This document shows, piece by piece, positions 1 to 11,782 of a stretch of 64,000 nucleotides of DNA (position 1 is the first letter of the stretch; the number at the start of each line of letters is the position of its first letter). The position numbers and the translations under genes were made by a program. The stretch covers positions 563,143 to 627,142 of the forward strand of contig JAVLUZ010000257.1 of assembly GCA_036768485.1 (NCBI GenBank). The letters run 5' to 3'. The notes below the pieces were generated by a model. It worked only from the letters and a program-made list of their open reading frames with translations. It did not search any database and was not told the origin of the DNA. The DNA comes from Mermis nigrescens. Lineage: Eukaryota > Nematoda > Enoplea > Mermithida > Mermithidae.

Positions 1-339
1 AGTATTGTGTATACAATATGAGTATTTCTGGCAAATTTATGTGTGCTCAAGGTAACTTTGTCATACTCATTATCAATTAACAAGCAACATTTCAAGCACT
101 CTGTGCAATATCATGCTTACACCCAACCAATAAGACAGATAACGCAGTGTCACAAATACAAATTTCTGTACAGATGCTTAACAGTGTGTACACGTTATGC
201 TTTACTTGCCTTATTAACTTAGGCAATAGAAACAAGGATTTTTGGATGCAATATACCCCTTTAATTGTGGCTGCATTCGGATATTTGAACATTTATATAA
301 CTTTTTTCTGACTTTTACGAGTTTTGTTTTAAATTTTAC

Positions 340-715
340 AAGCTTTGTTCCAAACTTTACAAAAATGTTCCAAACTTTACAAAAAATGTTCCAAACTTTA
401 CAAAAAATGTTCCAAACTTTACAAAAATGTTCCAAACTTTACAAAAATGTTCCAAACTTTACAAAAAATGTTCAAAACTTTACAAAATTCCTATGTTATA
501 GCGTGTAAAATGTGTTCCAAACTTTACAAAAAATGTTCCAAACTTGACAAAAATATTCCAAACTTTACAAAAATGTTCCAAACTTTACAAAAATGTTCCA
601 AACTTTACAGAAAATGTTCCAAACTTTACAAAAAATGTTCCAAACTTTACAAAAAATGTTCCAAACTTTACAAAAATGTTCTAAACTTTACAAAAATGTT
701 CTAAACTTTACAAGC
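340..715. repeat. Tandem array, 20-21-bp unit TCCAAACTTTACAAAAAATG
   Basis: About 17 head-to-tail copies of a 20-21-bp unit, varying mainly in the length of the A run. The array is interrupted once near 485-512 by an insert containing CCTATGTTATAGCGTG. A closely similar insert interrupts the arrays at 1250-1636 and 33028-33385. The long open frames over it are products of the repeat period and are not genes. Confidence 0.95.
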
Positions 716-1245
716 ACTCTTATAAATTCAACAGACTTTGCATTCTGTACGTAGTATATTGTTTAAGACTACCTAACAGTATTGTGATCTTTATGTCTCT
801 AGTCCATGAAAATGCAATGTTTTCCTACATGTATGAAGGGTTGCAATAATGAATATTATAGCCAACAAACAGCCTGGACAGTTATGTAGCAAGTATGTAT
901 GCAAATAATACCTATCTCTATGAAAATTGGCTGACTGATAAATTACTTTACAGCCACACTACCCAAGTAGGCCACACTAAATGCTTATTCTTGTGTTTCT
1001 ATCTTGAAGACATGCCTACGGCATCAAATTGTTAAGTCTAATATACCTGTATAATCTATTTAAGAACTATGTCAAAGCAAAAAGTGTTTTTGACCAAATC
1101 ATTCTCGTCTGTCGCTCTTAGCCCTGAATAAGTGTTGAACTCAGGCCCACCCACTTAAACTACATGTCTCTATTATACTATAGTTGGCTGAATGATAATG
1201 ACATTTTAAATAATCCCAAAATATGTTTTAATATTCTCGGTATTT
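716..1245. other. Unannotated spacer
   Basis: AT-rich sequence between the two arrays. No coding, RNA or repeat feature was recognised. Confidence 0.5.
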
Positions 1246-1249
1246 TTCC

Positions 1250-1636
1250 AAACTCTGCACACTTTTTCCCAAACTCTGCACACTTTTTTCCAAACTCTGC
1301 ACACTTTTTTCCAAACTCTGCACACTTTTTTCGAAACTCTGCACACTTTTCTCGAAACTCTGCACACTTTTTTCGAAACTCTGCACACTTTTTTCGAAAC
1401 TCTGCACACTTTTTTCGAAACTCTGCACACTTCCTATGTTATAACGTGTGAAAAATGTTCCAAACTCTGCACACTTTTTTCTAAACTCTGCACACTTTTC
1501 CTGAAACTCTGCATACTTTTTCGAAACTCTACACACTTTTTTCCAAACTCTGCACACTTTTTTCTAAACTCTGCACACTTTTTCCAAAGTCTGCACACTT
1601 TTATCCAAACTCTGCACAACTCTGCACACTTTTTCT
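1250..1636. repeat. Tandem array, unit CCAAACTCTGCACACTTTTTT
   Basis: About 17 copies of a 20-21-bp unit related to the 340-715 array (CTTTACAA replaced by CTCTGCACAC). It is interrupted at about 1430-1455 by CCTATGTTATAACGTGTG. The same unit and the same interrupting sequence occur in reverse complement inside the complete Polinton at 33028-33385. Confidence 0.95.
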
Positions 1637-3120
1637 AAACTGCTCAATTTGCCTACACTTTCTTTCTAATTGTTCTAAAACCTATGAGCCATTTTCTATG
1701 CTCACATGTAATTGAATTAAGTGCACACTTTACTTTAAGTTACACAAATAAAAAAGAAGTGCATGAACCAAGTAAAGTTGATAATACATCTTAATTATGT
1801 TTCTGAGGCATTATTTGTATTGAAATGAAAGGTTTTGTTAAACTCCTCAGCATAGAAGAATAGCCTCGGAGACCTAACTAATCATAATAGTGTGAGTTGC
1901 TTTGTGCTCAGCTCTACAAATAGTACACACTTTGTTAAAGGTGTATGATCAGTATGTTAAATTCTGAATCAGTTTGAGCTATTCTTCCTCATGTATTCAG
2001 TTTTACAGTAGGTATATAAGTTGATTTTGATCTCCTTTGCAAGACACATGCAGAACCTACCATTGAGTTATTTGAGCCAAAAACAGTGTATTTTGATGTA
2101 AAAATAGCGAAAAACAGTAAAACTACTAGATTTTCTCGACCATGACCCATAATCAACAATCTCTACAGCATATGTTTGATTCAATCCAAAACCAAGATTT
2201 TAGCTCAATTGGTCCATTATTTGCAATGCACGGCATTTTCACAATACAATGAATAATTTTGAGGTTTTTGAACATTCCTAAACGAACTAGAAGGATTCAG
2301 AACATGAGACATAGCTCGTTAAGAACATTAAATTTTCTAGCTATTAACTGAATGAATTTTTGAAATATGTCAGAAACTCATAGAATAATAGCTGAAAACA
2401 TCAAAAGCTACAGTATGAGAGCCTTTCTGGCGGCCATATTGAAAAACTGGAATTCTTTAGTAAATCAGACAAATAGGCTATCATTCGAACGAGTTTTTTT
2501 AGGGGTTTTCTAAAATGTACTTAAACATTGAAAAATATGAAAAAATAGCGCGAGTAAAATTCACACCTTATGGGGGTAGCCATATTGGAAAAAATTCAAT
2601 TGAAATTGCAGGACGAACTATGCAGAAACACGAAAAACAAAAAAGAGTGAAATTTAGAGCACTAAAATATCTAACTATTTTGCTATTTTCCAAAATATGA
2701 AACTTAACCTGTATACTGTAGTGACTAAGCAAAGTTTGAGCACTTTTTCGAGTCTAGCATACTGTAGACATAGGCTAGCTTTACTTTTTTGGCAAAATAG
2801 TTTCATTCCAAGATTGAATATCTAAAACACTTTATTTCATCAAAATCTTGAATTCATCTCAAAAAACCTCACTCCTATGAAATGAGTTATTCAATGGTGA
2901 GCAGGTTCATCAACTTTGACCGACTGTCACACTGTAGGCATGTTATAACATAAAAGATGGACTATTTTTTGAGCAAGTTGAATGAATTGTGATCATTTAT
3001 TGTATTTATTTTATTAACAAATACCAGCTGATCGAAAGTTATACGCTTAAATGTACTAAAATTCTCAAATTGTGTGAAAAAAGTCGTCCTATCTTTTCTA
3101 CATGATGGTACCGTTTTCTG
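1637..3120. other. Spacer inside the partial Polinton, no gene seen
   Basis: AT-rich and without a convincing open frame. The ORF at 2515-2700 has no recognisable motif and is probably chance. No similarity to the Polinton polymerase exons was seen. Confidence 0.5.
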
Positions 3121-3124
3121 CGGC

Positions 3125-3235
3125 TCAAGCAAGGACCGGGAAGTCAAAGGACCGGGAATTCGAAGGACCGGGAAGTGACGAAGGACCGGGAATTCGAAGG
3201 GCCGGGAAGTGATGAAGGACCGGGAAGTCAAACCT
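3125..3235. repeat. Minisatellite AAGGACCGGGAAGT(CA/GA)
   Basis: Six imperfect units of about 17 bp alternating GGACCGGGAAGT and GGACCGGGAATTC. A related GGACCAGGAAGTC cluster sits just inside the right inverted repeat of the complete Polinton (41902-42030), so the minisatellite is a shared subterminal feature of the family. Confidence 0.85.
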
Positions 3236-3244
3236 ATATATACA

Positions 3245-3956
3245 CACTCCTTTTGTGCATAGGTCCACTTTAATACCTAGCGCAGCTAGGCTTACTTTAC
3301 ACTCACATCCAGTCCTTGGGCTTAGTTTTGTCTTACTTTGGCACATTTTAGATATATTTAAGACTGAGTGGCAGGGGTAGCAAGAGCGGACCCCTGCTAC
3401 ATGGTCCTTCTGCTTAGTTTTGCCATACTTTGGCACATTTAAGGCAAATTTTAGACTGAGTAGCAGTGGTAGCAAGAGCGGACCACTGCTTATAAGTATT
3501 GTAGGGAGATGCGTTGGGGGCTCCCCCTCCCCCAGGAAGTTGTAGCCATAGTTTAGCACAATAGTATGTACTTTACAACTATGCTCACTTTAATCTTAGT
3601 TTACACTAAATTCAGGTTTAGTCTAGTTTTAATCTTAGTTCGGGGTTTAGTCTTAGGTTACACTTAAGCCTAAGCTGGCACTGTGCCAATGTTGACCCTT
3701 CCACTCCTCAACTATGTCCTATCCTTAACCATTACCTATCCTTAACCATTGCCTATCTTAAACCATTGTCTATCCTTAACCATTGCTCCCTGACCCTTAT
3801 CCCAGGGAGCAAGGCTCCACCCCTCACCTATCCTTAACCATTGTATATGTTATAGCATTAGCCTATGTTATAACATAGGCTATTTTAAAGAATTGCCTAT
3901 GCTTAACCATTGCCTATGTTATAGCGTTGCCATCTAGGGAGCCAGGTATAACTACT
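3245..3956. repeat. Terminal inverted repeat of the partial Polinton
   Basis: Shares with the repeats at 32189-32879 and 42078-42760 the order of motifs: paired CAAGAGCGGACC..CTGCTA blocks, a CTTAGTTT/ACACTAA stretch, a proline-like GGCACTGTGCCAA segment, many CTTAACCATTG units, TATGTTATAACATAGG, and the terminal GGGAGCCAGGTATAACTACT. Similarity is clear at the terminus and looser inwards. Confidence 0.75.
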
Positions 3957-4111
3957 TCCAAGTTTTCTGATGGTTGGTAGGACATAATTGGGTAAAACAG
4001 GGTTCTGAAAAAGGATAAACGTTATTTAGGGGAACCGCATGATTGGATTTAGACATAACAAGTAAATGGACAGGAACGCATTCCTTTTTATGGCGTTCGC
4101 TAGCCGGTAAT

Positions 4112-5299
4112 TCAGAGAAATAGCACTATATCGCCTGGAATATATGCGCGTTTCTCCGAAATTAGATCGGAAAACGGCAATTTAGGCGATTGCAATAACC
4201 TATTTCGATGAACTAAGTGGGTCACAAGTGGATTGTGAATATAGACAATCCCAGCTGTTTCGGAAGTTGGCAATACGGTGATACAATATGGACCCACTTG
4301 CTTAGGAGCAACTTTGCCTTGGTTTGACGGAATAACGGCTTTGTTATTCAGATAAACAATATCGTTAACCGAAAAGGTTGTTTTGGAAACATTTTTATCA
4401 TATTGTCGCTTTTCGTAATGCACGCTTTCGCTAAATTAGTGGCTGCAGCCTCATGTAGGTCACGTAGGGAGTGAACTAGGCTGGCTAAGTACGCTTCAAC
4501 TTGGTTAGGCGATTCAGGGTCAAGGGTTAAATCATTCAAGATTTGAATATCTAATGGAAAAGATGGCTCTCGACCGTAAAGTAAGACAAATGGCGATAAA
4601 TTCGTCAAGGCGAGGCGTTGCTCGATAGGCAAACAACGCAAATGGGAGATACTGTTCCCAATCATATTGGTCATGAGCACTTAGCTTTGATAAACAGTCA
4701 ATCAACGTTCAATTATAACGCTCAACTAGACCATCACATTGGGGATGGTACGGTGTTGTAAAAATTTTCTGAATATGCAAGATTTTGCATATCTCAGAGA
4801 CTAACGTTGATGTAAAATTGGATCCTTGATCTGTCAAAAAACGTCTAGGCACTCCGTGTCTAGGTATGATTTCATGAAGCAAAAGATTTGCGATCATAGT
4901 AGCTTTTATGTCCGAAACAGGAAATGCTTCTACATATTTTGTGAAATAGTCCAAGAAAACTACAACTTGGTCATTTCCAGAGATAGATTTTGGCATGTGA
5001 AGACAGTCACATGTGATGAGATCAAAAGGAGCGTTAACTTCAATCAGTTTTAGGGATACCGATGCTGGGATTGACGAAATCTTACGTTGCAGACATGTAT
5101 GACAATTTTTACACCATGCAATGACATCGTTCTCCATTCTTGGCCACCAATATCTCATCTGGATATTGGGAAAAATTTTTCGGGCTGAGAAATGAGCACC
5201 AAAAATTGAATCATGAAATTTGGATAGGATAAAACGACGTAGGGATTTAGGTATGACAAGCTGATTGATGACTTGGGGGCTACGTTTGGGTTGAAAGCG
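4112..5299 (-). pseudogene. pol: pol C-terminal part: integrase
   Basis: It begins with a zinc-binding H2C2-like segment ending CKNCHTC and MRYWWPRM (about 5160-5090). The rve catalytic core follows with its three acidic residues visible: D in LITCDCLH, D in FLTDQGSNF and E in DGLVERYN (about 5040-4710). An in-frame TGA follows VERYN at about 4707. After that the frame shifts into SPFVLLYGREPSFPLDIQ (about 4600) and shifts again near 4425 into a C-terminal domain (VNDIVYLNN, KVAPKQVGPYCI, HRNRL). The last stop is at 4112. Integrase inserts the cDNA into chromosomes; this copy is inactive. Confidence 0.88.
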
Positions 5300-8154
5300 T
5301 CAAAAAAGTAGATCTTGGCTGATGAAAAATTCATCTCGATACTTCTTCTTGGAAAGATCATCGAGGGAGTCGCGAATTTTGACGATTTCAGGATCAAGTC
5401 GTTGCTCTACCAACAGTTTAGCTGGCGTTAGCATTTCTGCTTTTTCTGCATCTGTCAGCATATTTCTTTCATAATATACCGGTGGTACATTTCTATTCGC
5501 TTTTGACGTAGTTGGTATGTCGGGCGGATTATCATCCTCTTCCGATTCGGATTTCTCGGATTCTAGATTGGCTAAGTTCACAACTGCTTTTCTTTCAGCT
5601 TTGTTTTTTTGCTCATTTTCATCATATTTGGGGTGATGCGAAAGTAAATCGGCGGCACAATTATAAGCACCGGGGACATACACAATTTTATACGTGTATT
5701 CTTGAAGCTTGAGTCCCCATCTTCGAAGACGACTAGACGGGTCTTTGAAGTTGACGAGCCATTTTAAAGCTTGGTGGTCGGTTTCAACCACAAACTCGGT
5801 ACCGTAGAGATAGTGACGATAGCATTTAATCGCCCACACAACGGCTAGAGCTTCTTTCTCTGATGTGGCGTAATTGCACTCAGCTGAATTCAAGACTCGG
5901 CTTGCATAGCTGAGTATGAAGCGATTACCCGACAGCAGATGCTTTTAGGTGAGAATCGCACCTAAAGCATAGTTGCTGGCATCAGTTGTCAAGATAAACT
6001 GATGTTTGTCGTCAAACTTTGGCAATTGTAGGATTGGCGGAGAAGTGAAAACATTCTTGATTTTTTCAAAAGCATCTTGATGCTTTTCAGTCCAAACGAA
6101 AGGTATATCTTTTCGCAATAAGTTGAAAAGTGGCTTAGCTACTTTTGCGAGATCCTTTACAAACTTTTTGAACCAATGTACAAGGCCAAGGAATTTTTGT
6201 ACACCTTTGACATTTTTGGGAGTCGGAAAAATTTGTACATCTGCAACTTTCATTGGGTCTGGCGCGATCCCAAACAAAAAAACTAATTCTATGCCCTAAA
6301 AATTGCACTTTGTTGTGGGCAAAATGGCATTTGTCAGGCTTAATGCGCAGATCTGCGTCACTTAAAGCTTTAAAAACTTTCTCTAAGTCTTGAAGATGTT
6401 CTGGAAAAGTTCGAGAAAAAACTATGATGTTGTCGATGTAAACTAGGCACTTGTTCCAGTTTTCCTGCTAGAACTAGTTGCTGAAAATCTGCTGGCGCAT
6501 TTTTGAGACCAAAAGGTAACACATTGAATTCGTAGTAACCGACGGGGCAAATGAAAGCTGCTTTCTCCTGTGATTCTTTATCTAACGGGATTTGCCAATA
6601 ACCTGATTTGAGATCTAGCGTAGAAAAATATGCTGCCGATCCGAGAGCATCGAAATAATCTTCGATTTGAGGTAACGGATACACTTGGGTCTTGGTCACT
6701 TCATTTAGGCGACGATAGTCTACAACTGGACGTAAGGAACCATCCTTTTTACCGATTAGGAATAACGGACTAGCCCATGGGCTTGTAGTTGGACGAATCA
6801 CTTTATCAGCTAGCATTTCGTTGATAACTGCTTGCATCGCTTTTTGACACGAATGTTCGACGCGATATGTTTTTCCTGTGATAGGCGGACTATCACCTGT
6901 ATCGATATGATGCTTTAGGAGTGGCGTTCGGCCTAGGGGTTCTCCTTTCAAGGCAAAAATTGAGGAGTAACGCTGGCACAGATCACGAACCTGCGGTTCC
7001 TGATGGGCATTTATTGCCGAACCATTCAAGGCTTTGTTGATCAAAGCAAGAAGTTCTGGCGCTCTATCATCCGATAGGGCGACATGAGATATGATTTCAG
7101 CTTCGGTCGTTAGAGAGCCGATGCATTCTCCGATATCGATGGTGATAGGTGATTTAGACGTATTACAGATGCAAAGTGGGAAAACAGGAACTGATGTGTC
7201 AATGATAGCTGGTGCAACGAACAGTGATTTGCTTAGCATGAAATCATTATCATATTCAAAAAGAGCTATTTCAGCATTGAATTCACCACAACAAACAAAT
7301 CCAGGCGTCACAACTTCATGACGCGGTTGAATGACAATTGATTCGGTAACAGTTACACGAGCACAAACTGGACACGCAGTTTGTGTATCAGGGTTTACGC
7401 GTAAATGCTTTTTGTCATTTGCGGATAGTAATTTGACATGAAAGCCATTGGCAAAAGCACAATCTTCGACTGTGTTGACAAAAAGTAAGGCTTGTTTGCA
7501 AAAATCGAAGCCTAGAAGCAAATCTTCCGGTAAGTCATCGATAATTAAGACAACAGCCAGAGTTGTTTGTTCTGCGACTGTGATTTGCATGATATAGGTA
7601 AAACGCACAGTTGCTGTCATTTTTCCATTTCCGTGAACAACATGCGCTGCTTGCTTCGGTGGCAATTTGAAACCTAAGCGCAGAAAAGCGCTTGTGGTCA
7701 TCATTGTAACTTGTGATCCCATGTCAATTAACGCAGGGAGCTTTACTCCGTTGATTTCCGCTAATATTGTAGGCAAATTCGTAGATGCATGGCTAACAAC
7801 GGTTTTATTAGCTGCATCCTGAGTTTTGACCTGCGAATTTAGCTTTTTGTAGACTGCTAAACGTTTCTGTAAACGATGATATTCTTCGAGAAAAGCTTGA
7901 GATGCAAAAAGCAGTTCCGAATTTTTGGTAGTCGAGACAGATGAAGTTATGACGTTTTCATTATTAGATGATGATTGGGTCGGTTGCGGTGGGGGAAACG
8001 TAATGGTGGGTGTGGAAGATACTGAATACGTAAGTGCCGGGGTTAGAACGCATAGGTTGCTGAGGAGATTGTCGATTCGCGTTATTCTGCTGGCGATAAT
8101 TCTGAGAATGTTCTGCAAAACGATTGTTAGCATACATATTTCTATCATTGTCAT
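5300..8154 (-). pseudogene. pol: pol N-terminal part: protease, reverse transcriptase, RNase H
   Basis: The protease is recognised by ALIDMGSQVTMM at about 7720, where the aspartic protease triad D-T/S-G reads D-M-G. The reverse transcriptase runs from about 6990 to 6400, with SPWASPLFLIGKKDGSLRPVVDYRRL-type fingers and FSTLDLKSGYWQIPL (catalytic D). Its active-site box at 6429-6440 reads YIDN instead of YxDD, and this box lies in a different frame from the upstream part. The connection and RNase H domain (about 6000-5600) show KEALAVVWAIKCYRHYL, TDHQALKW and ADLLSH. It is cut by an in-frame TAA near 5947, where the wording suggests CAA, and by a TGA near 5300. Protease and RT lesions together make activity impossible. 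Confidence 0.88.
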
Positions 8155-8230
8155 AGTATTGCGTATTACCGTAGGGATTACAGTACTTCAGGCGATTACC
8201 ATAATTTTGCCAAAAACCATTGCTCAGACG

Positions 8231-10250
8231 TCAAAAATCTTGACGGGAGTTGTAATTTTGAGACGTAGATGGATACTGTGAGTTTTGAAACACACAAGAA
8301 TTATGCGGAGTACAGTAGTTCGAACGCAACGATGATGGGTTGTTTTGAAACATTGGCCTGGATTGGCTACGATATTGATTTGTATACTCACTGGAATTGT
8401 GAGTTTCGCTGTTGCAATAATTTCGGTTGTTCTTTTGCTGATGCCAAAAACATTCATCTCTGGTGTGGCCCATGTGTTTGCAATACACGCAATATCGTAG
8501 TGCTAAAGCATTAGATGTCCCTGGACGCGATTGACGAAAAGACATAGATTGACGGGGGTCTCATTTTGACTATACGATGAACGACAAAAATTATTTTTTG
8601 GCAACACGCTACTGGATGCTGCAGCGGCTGTTGCTGGTAAATACGGCGTAGGCTGCTTAGCTGAAGCATACTGTAGGTTCGCAAACTCTATGCAACGCGC
8701 AGCATGAAGAAAATCTTGAAGCGGTGCTTCAGGCGTTCTTTTGTAAGCTTTTCTCGTGATATCTGGATTCATCCCTTTTCTGAGCTGATGACGGAGCATT
8801 TTCTCAAAAGCTATCGAATCAACCTGAATTTCTGGTTGAGCTCAAATGAGATCTTTGCGTAATGCCAAAAAGTAAGCGTTCACAGACTCCAATGGGTGCT
8901 GTTTTCGCTCAAGAAATCTATCAAACAATGTATCTGAGTCGATAGGACAAAATTCTGCAATTAATGCTTGTTTCGTGAGTTCATAAGATTTGCGAACGTC
9001 GTTGGGTAGGGAGCGAAACAATCTAGTTGTATAGGTATCGAAAAAAGATGGCAACACATCTAAACACAATCTTTCATCACTTCTATAGCCATTTGCTAAT
9101 CGCTCAAGTTTGTGAAAAAATCCACGAATATCTGTTTTTTCACCTTGAAAAACTTCTTATTGGCTATCGTGAACTGAATTTGTTGCAAAAATGGACCTCT
9201 GTTCATAGAATTGGCTAGGTAGCAAATACCTGTATTCTCTGAGCTATCAGATGACGTGTCATGGTGACGACGTCGTGAATGTTTTGAAGAAGATCTATGA
9301 CACCTGGGACTTCCCGGCGGAGAGTCAGTAGCTTGATCCGGATAGTGAACTCTTCGGTTCTGCTGATTCTGAGGCGGAATCTGATCCATTGGGATCAATG
9401 CACCTGTATTTGGCACAAAAATTTGATTCTGCAGAATATGCATCACATGAAGTGGCGGTAATTCAGCATTTACGGGATTAGCTTGGTTCGCTGCCGGCGG
9501 AACGGCTGGTGAAACAATCTGTACTCGCGGAGACAGTTCAACATTTGCAAAACGAGCTAAATGTTGCTGTTCAGCGTTTACAGAGACAGTAGGACGCGAT
9601 AAACGCGATACGATTTGCTGATTAGGACGCACTGAGGCTGACAAATGACAGACGGGCGTTGACGTTGCAAGCTGCATGCGCAAATCCGAGTCAGCATTTG
9701 CAAAGCGAGCTAAATGCTGCTGGTCCGCGTTTGCAGTGACGTTGGGAACCGGTTGTGGCTCAACAGGCTGCAAATCATGGTTTGCAGAGTTTGAATTTTT
9801 GCATTGTGCATGCACATGTTCAACGGCTATACGTTCAAGACGATTTTCTAAATCTTGCATATGCGCAAACATCACATTCAAAAGATTATCTGAATTGCGA
9901 TTTTCAGTTATCCGATTCACATTTGTGTCGGAAACTGATTGTTGCGGATTAGGAATCGTCATTTCATTCAAAATTTGGTGAAGAGTGATATTGTCGTCAT
10001 TTGCAACTTGATTACTTTGCGGAGAGTCAACACTGTTGTCCTGATTTTGGACACCTAGCGTTTGATTTGTATTCACAATGCTGTCTGCGCTTGCACAATT
10101 TTGTGCACTAGCGCTATGATCGGAATCTGAGTCATTTGACACACTTCTAGATGATTTCGGAGTACTAGCCTGCTTAGGCGACTTATCTGGGGTTTTCCTC
10201 CCCGTTTTGATCATTTTTTCTGCTAGTTTCTTGCCTGGCATGACAGACAA
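8231..10250 (-). pseudogene. gag: gag of the Ty3/gypsy element, broken
   Basis: The frame opens at ATG 10248-10250 with a basic, Ser/Pro/Gln-rich N-terminal domain (to about 9110). It then shifts frame into a capsid-like segment (about 9110-8600, LPSFFDTYTTRLFRSLP, then a region rich in charged helices) that is cut by an in-frame TGA after DLI at about 8842. A third frame carries one CCHC zinc knuckle, CVYCKHMGHTRDEC (about 8440-8490), the nucleocapsid signature that binds the packaged RNA. Gag forms the intracellular particle in which reverse transcription occurs. At least two frameshifts and one nonsense codon make this a pseudogene. The gag/pol boundary cannot be set precisely. Confidence 0.8.
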
Positions 10251-10304
10251 ATGAGATTAAGATCAGGACAATAAATTTTTGTCACAACCCCAATCTCGAA
10301 TAAG

Positions 10305-10385
10305 AAAAAATATGCACACGAGCACAATAAAGTCAAAAATGCACACGAACAGTAAAATGTTAAGAATGCACACGAACACAAAATG
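10305..10385. repeat. Short tandem repeat with ATGCACACGAACA
   Basis: Three imperfect units of about 30 bp (ATATGCACACGAGCAC, ATGCACACGAACAG, ATGCACACGAACAC) lie upstream of the gypsy gag start, probably in its leader. Confidence 0.75.
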
Positions 10386-10500
10386 GTTACACAAAGTGGA
10401 AATATTTTTGAAATTTTTTGGCAGAAAATGAAGCAATGTTAGCTCGGCCGGTCGTCGTGAATGACCTCCAATGTAATTACAGCACGAATGCTGCACCCAC

Positions 10501-11782
10501 CTGCTTACTTATGCCGTAGCTTAAGCTTACGCGCTCGCACTGGCGGTAATCGCCCTTTTAGGGGGTCGAAAAACCAACCGGCGACTCGGGGGTAAGTGGC
10601 CCGGCCTATCAAGATAGCCTGGCCCTCTACGCACGCACCTAGTGAAACTTACTTACTTAACCCCTTTGAGATTAAGTACCTAAATAGTGCAAGTTCCCGG
10701 AAACCTAATTGAGGGCTCAAAAAGATTATTATTTTACTTGGTTTTGGACCGAATTTCGATGCTTGAAAATATTGAAGGTTCCTAAGTATAGTGTAGCACA
10801 AGAACAGAATTCAACAGCACGGAAATTCAACCGAGCCCAACATCGTTAATTAAATAATTAATTTTTACAATATTTTTGGACAGAACATTATGAAACAATG
10901 AAAAACGCGACAGCATGAAGATGCATGCTGCCGACTGTCATGTTACGCTAATCGGTTAAAACAAAACTATGTAATTACAAGGGCATGTAGCCCGCCAACG
11001 GCATACAACAAAATGGCGGTGTGGCACACAAATCAAATAAGAAATGCGTAGGGGCGAAAGAAACCTGCCCACTACGCGACGAGAAACGACGAGATTTCCC
11101 TGCAGCCACGCAGGGGAAAAACAACAGGGACAACGTGCGGAGACTACTCAATGCATGGAAAAGAAAAACGACGCACAGCGTACAAGCTGGCGTAAAAAGG
11201 GCTCAAAAGCTCAATGTAAAAAGAAAAGTCTTAAAGTGGAGGAATGATCGTCCAAACTGTGCTCGCACGCAGTTTTAAACGATACGAAAAAGAGGCATAT
11301 CAACGCGGACAAAGAAACGCGGAATGGATCTATGAGAATAACAATAGGCCTATGGGCAAAGCTTACGGTAAAGAATGTACAAACTGAATAGGCACAAATA
11401 TGAGACGCACATATATGACTTTAGGTACACGTAAAATATGATAGCACACGTACCAATTTGTACTCAAGTCGCATTAAGCCCGAGTGCCCATTTTCCTATC
11501 CCGGATTTTTATTGAAAATAAGTATGGGAAAGGAAATGAAGATATGATAATTTATGGAGGGAAGGTGGTCCCGGGCGACACACTATAGCGTTGCGCTTAG
11601 CGGTCGCGTACGTGCGAATGGAAATTAAGCACGAAAATGCACGGCTGGGTCAAACAGTCATCGAAATGTAGGTACAACGTAGCACAAAACGAATGGAATT
11701 TCGCGTTGAACCAACGCGGCGAAACAGGGTGTAGAGCGATCTCTATACTAATAACGCAATTTTGAGTGTATACCAAAAAATA
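10501..11782. other. GC-richer stretch upstream of gag; possible 5' leader/LTR, unproven
   Basis: Composition differs from the surroundings, with many CpG-containing words such as gcgacgagaaacgacgag and cgcgtacgtgcg. I looked for an LTR by seeking sequence shared with 3957-4112 and found none. No primer-binding site could be assigned with confidence. The short ORFs at 11021-11278 have no recognisable motif. Confidence 0.35.

Larger units (their letters stand above)
1..3956. mobile_element. Partial Polinton/Maverick-type element (right-hand end)
   Basis: The right end, at 3956, reads AGCCAGGTATAACTACT, which nearly matches the terminus of the complete Polinton at 32189-42760 (AGCCAGGCATAACTACT at 42744-42760). 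Moving inwards are the same kinds of material as in the complete element: a terminal inverted repeat rich in short CCTTAACCATTG-type units and paired tagcaagagcgg motifs, a GGACCGGGAAGTC minisatellite, and two 20-21-bp tandem arrays. No polymerase coding sequence is visible in 1-3956, so the gene, if present, lies left of the window. The stretch 1-300 holds nothing else I recognise. The six bases after the end (3957-3962, TCCAAG) are the expected target duplication, but its partner is outside the window. That this is the same family is inference from shared termini and internal repeats. Confidence 0.65.
3957..10500 (-). mobile_element. Decayed Ty3/gypsy LTR retrotransposon, LTRs not found
   Basis: Minus-strand gag, protease, reverse transcriptase, RNase H and integrase follow in the order typical of Ty3/gypsy (Metaviridae). 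Only about 155 bp separate the integrase end from the Polinton terminus at 3956, and no copy of that stretch recurs upstream of gag, so I cannot identify either LTR. The simplest reading is that the Polinton inserted near the 3' end and the 3' LTR lies beyond the window. Reading frames are broken by at least four in-frame stops and several frameshifts, so the copy is dead. Confidence 0.85.

Noticed and set aside
242..704. Long open frames across the tandem arrays (also 1164-1619 and 33039-33402)
   Set aside because: They exist on both strands and in several frames because the repeat unit lacks stops; the proteins are pure period repeats.
340..1636. Regularly spaced short repeats that could suggest a CRISPR array
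   Set aside because: The units are head to tail without unique spacers, the DNA is eukaryotic, and the same array occurs inside a Polinton.
11021..11278. Basic 85-codon frame upstream of gag
   Set aside because: No motif, overlapping frames equally open, and composition-driven.
10501..11782. 5' LTR of the gypsy element
   Set aside because: No sequence shared with the 3' side and no convincing primer-binding site; left as unassigned.
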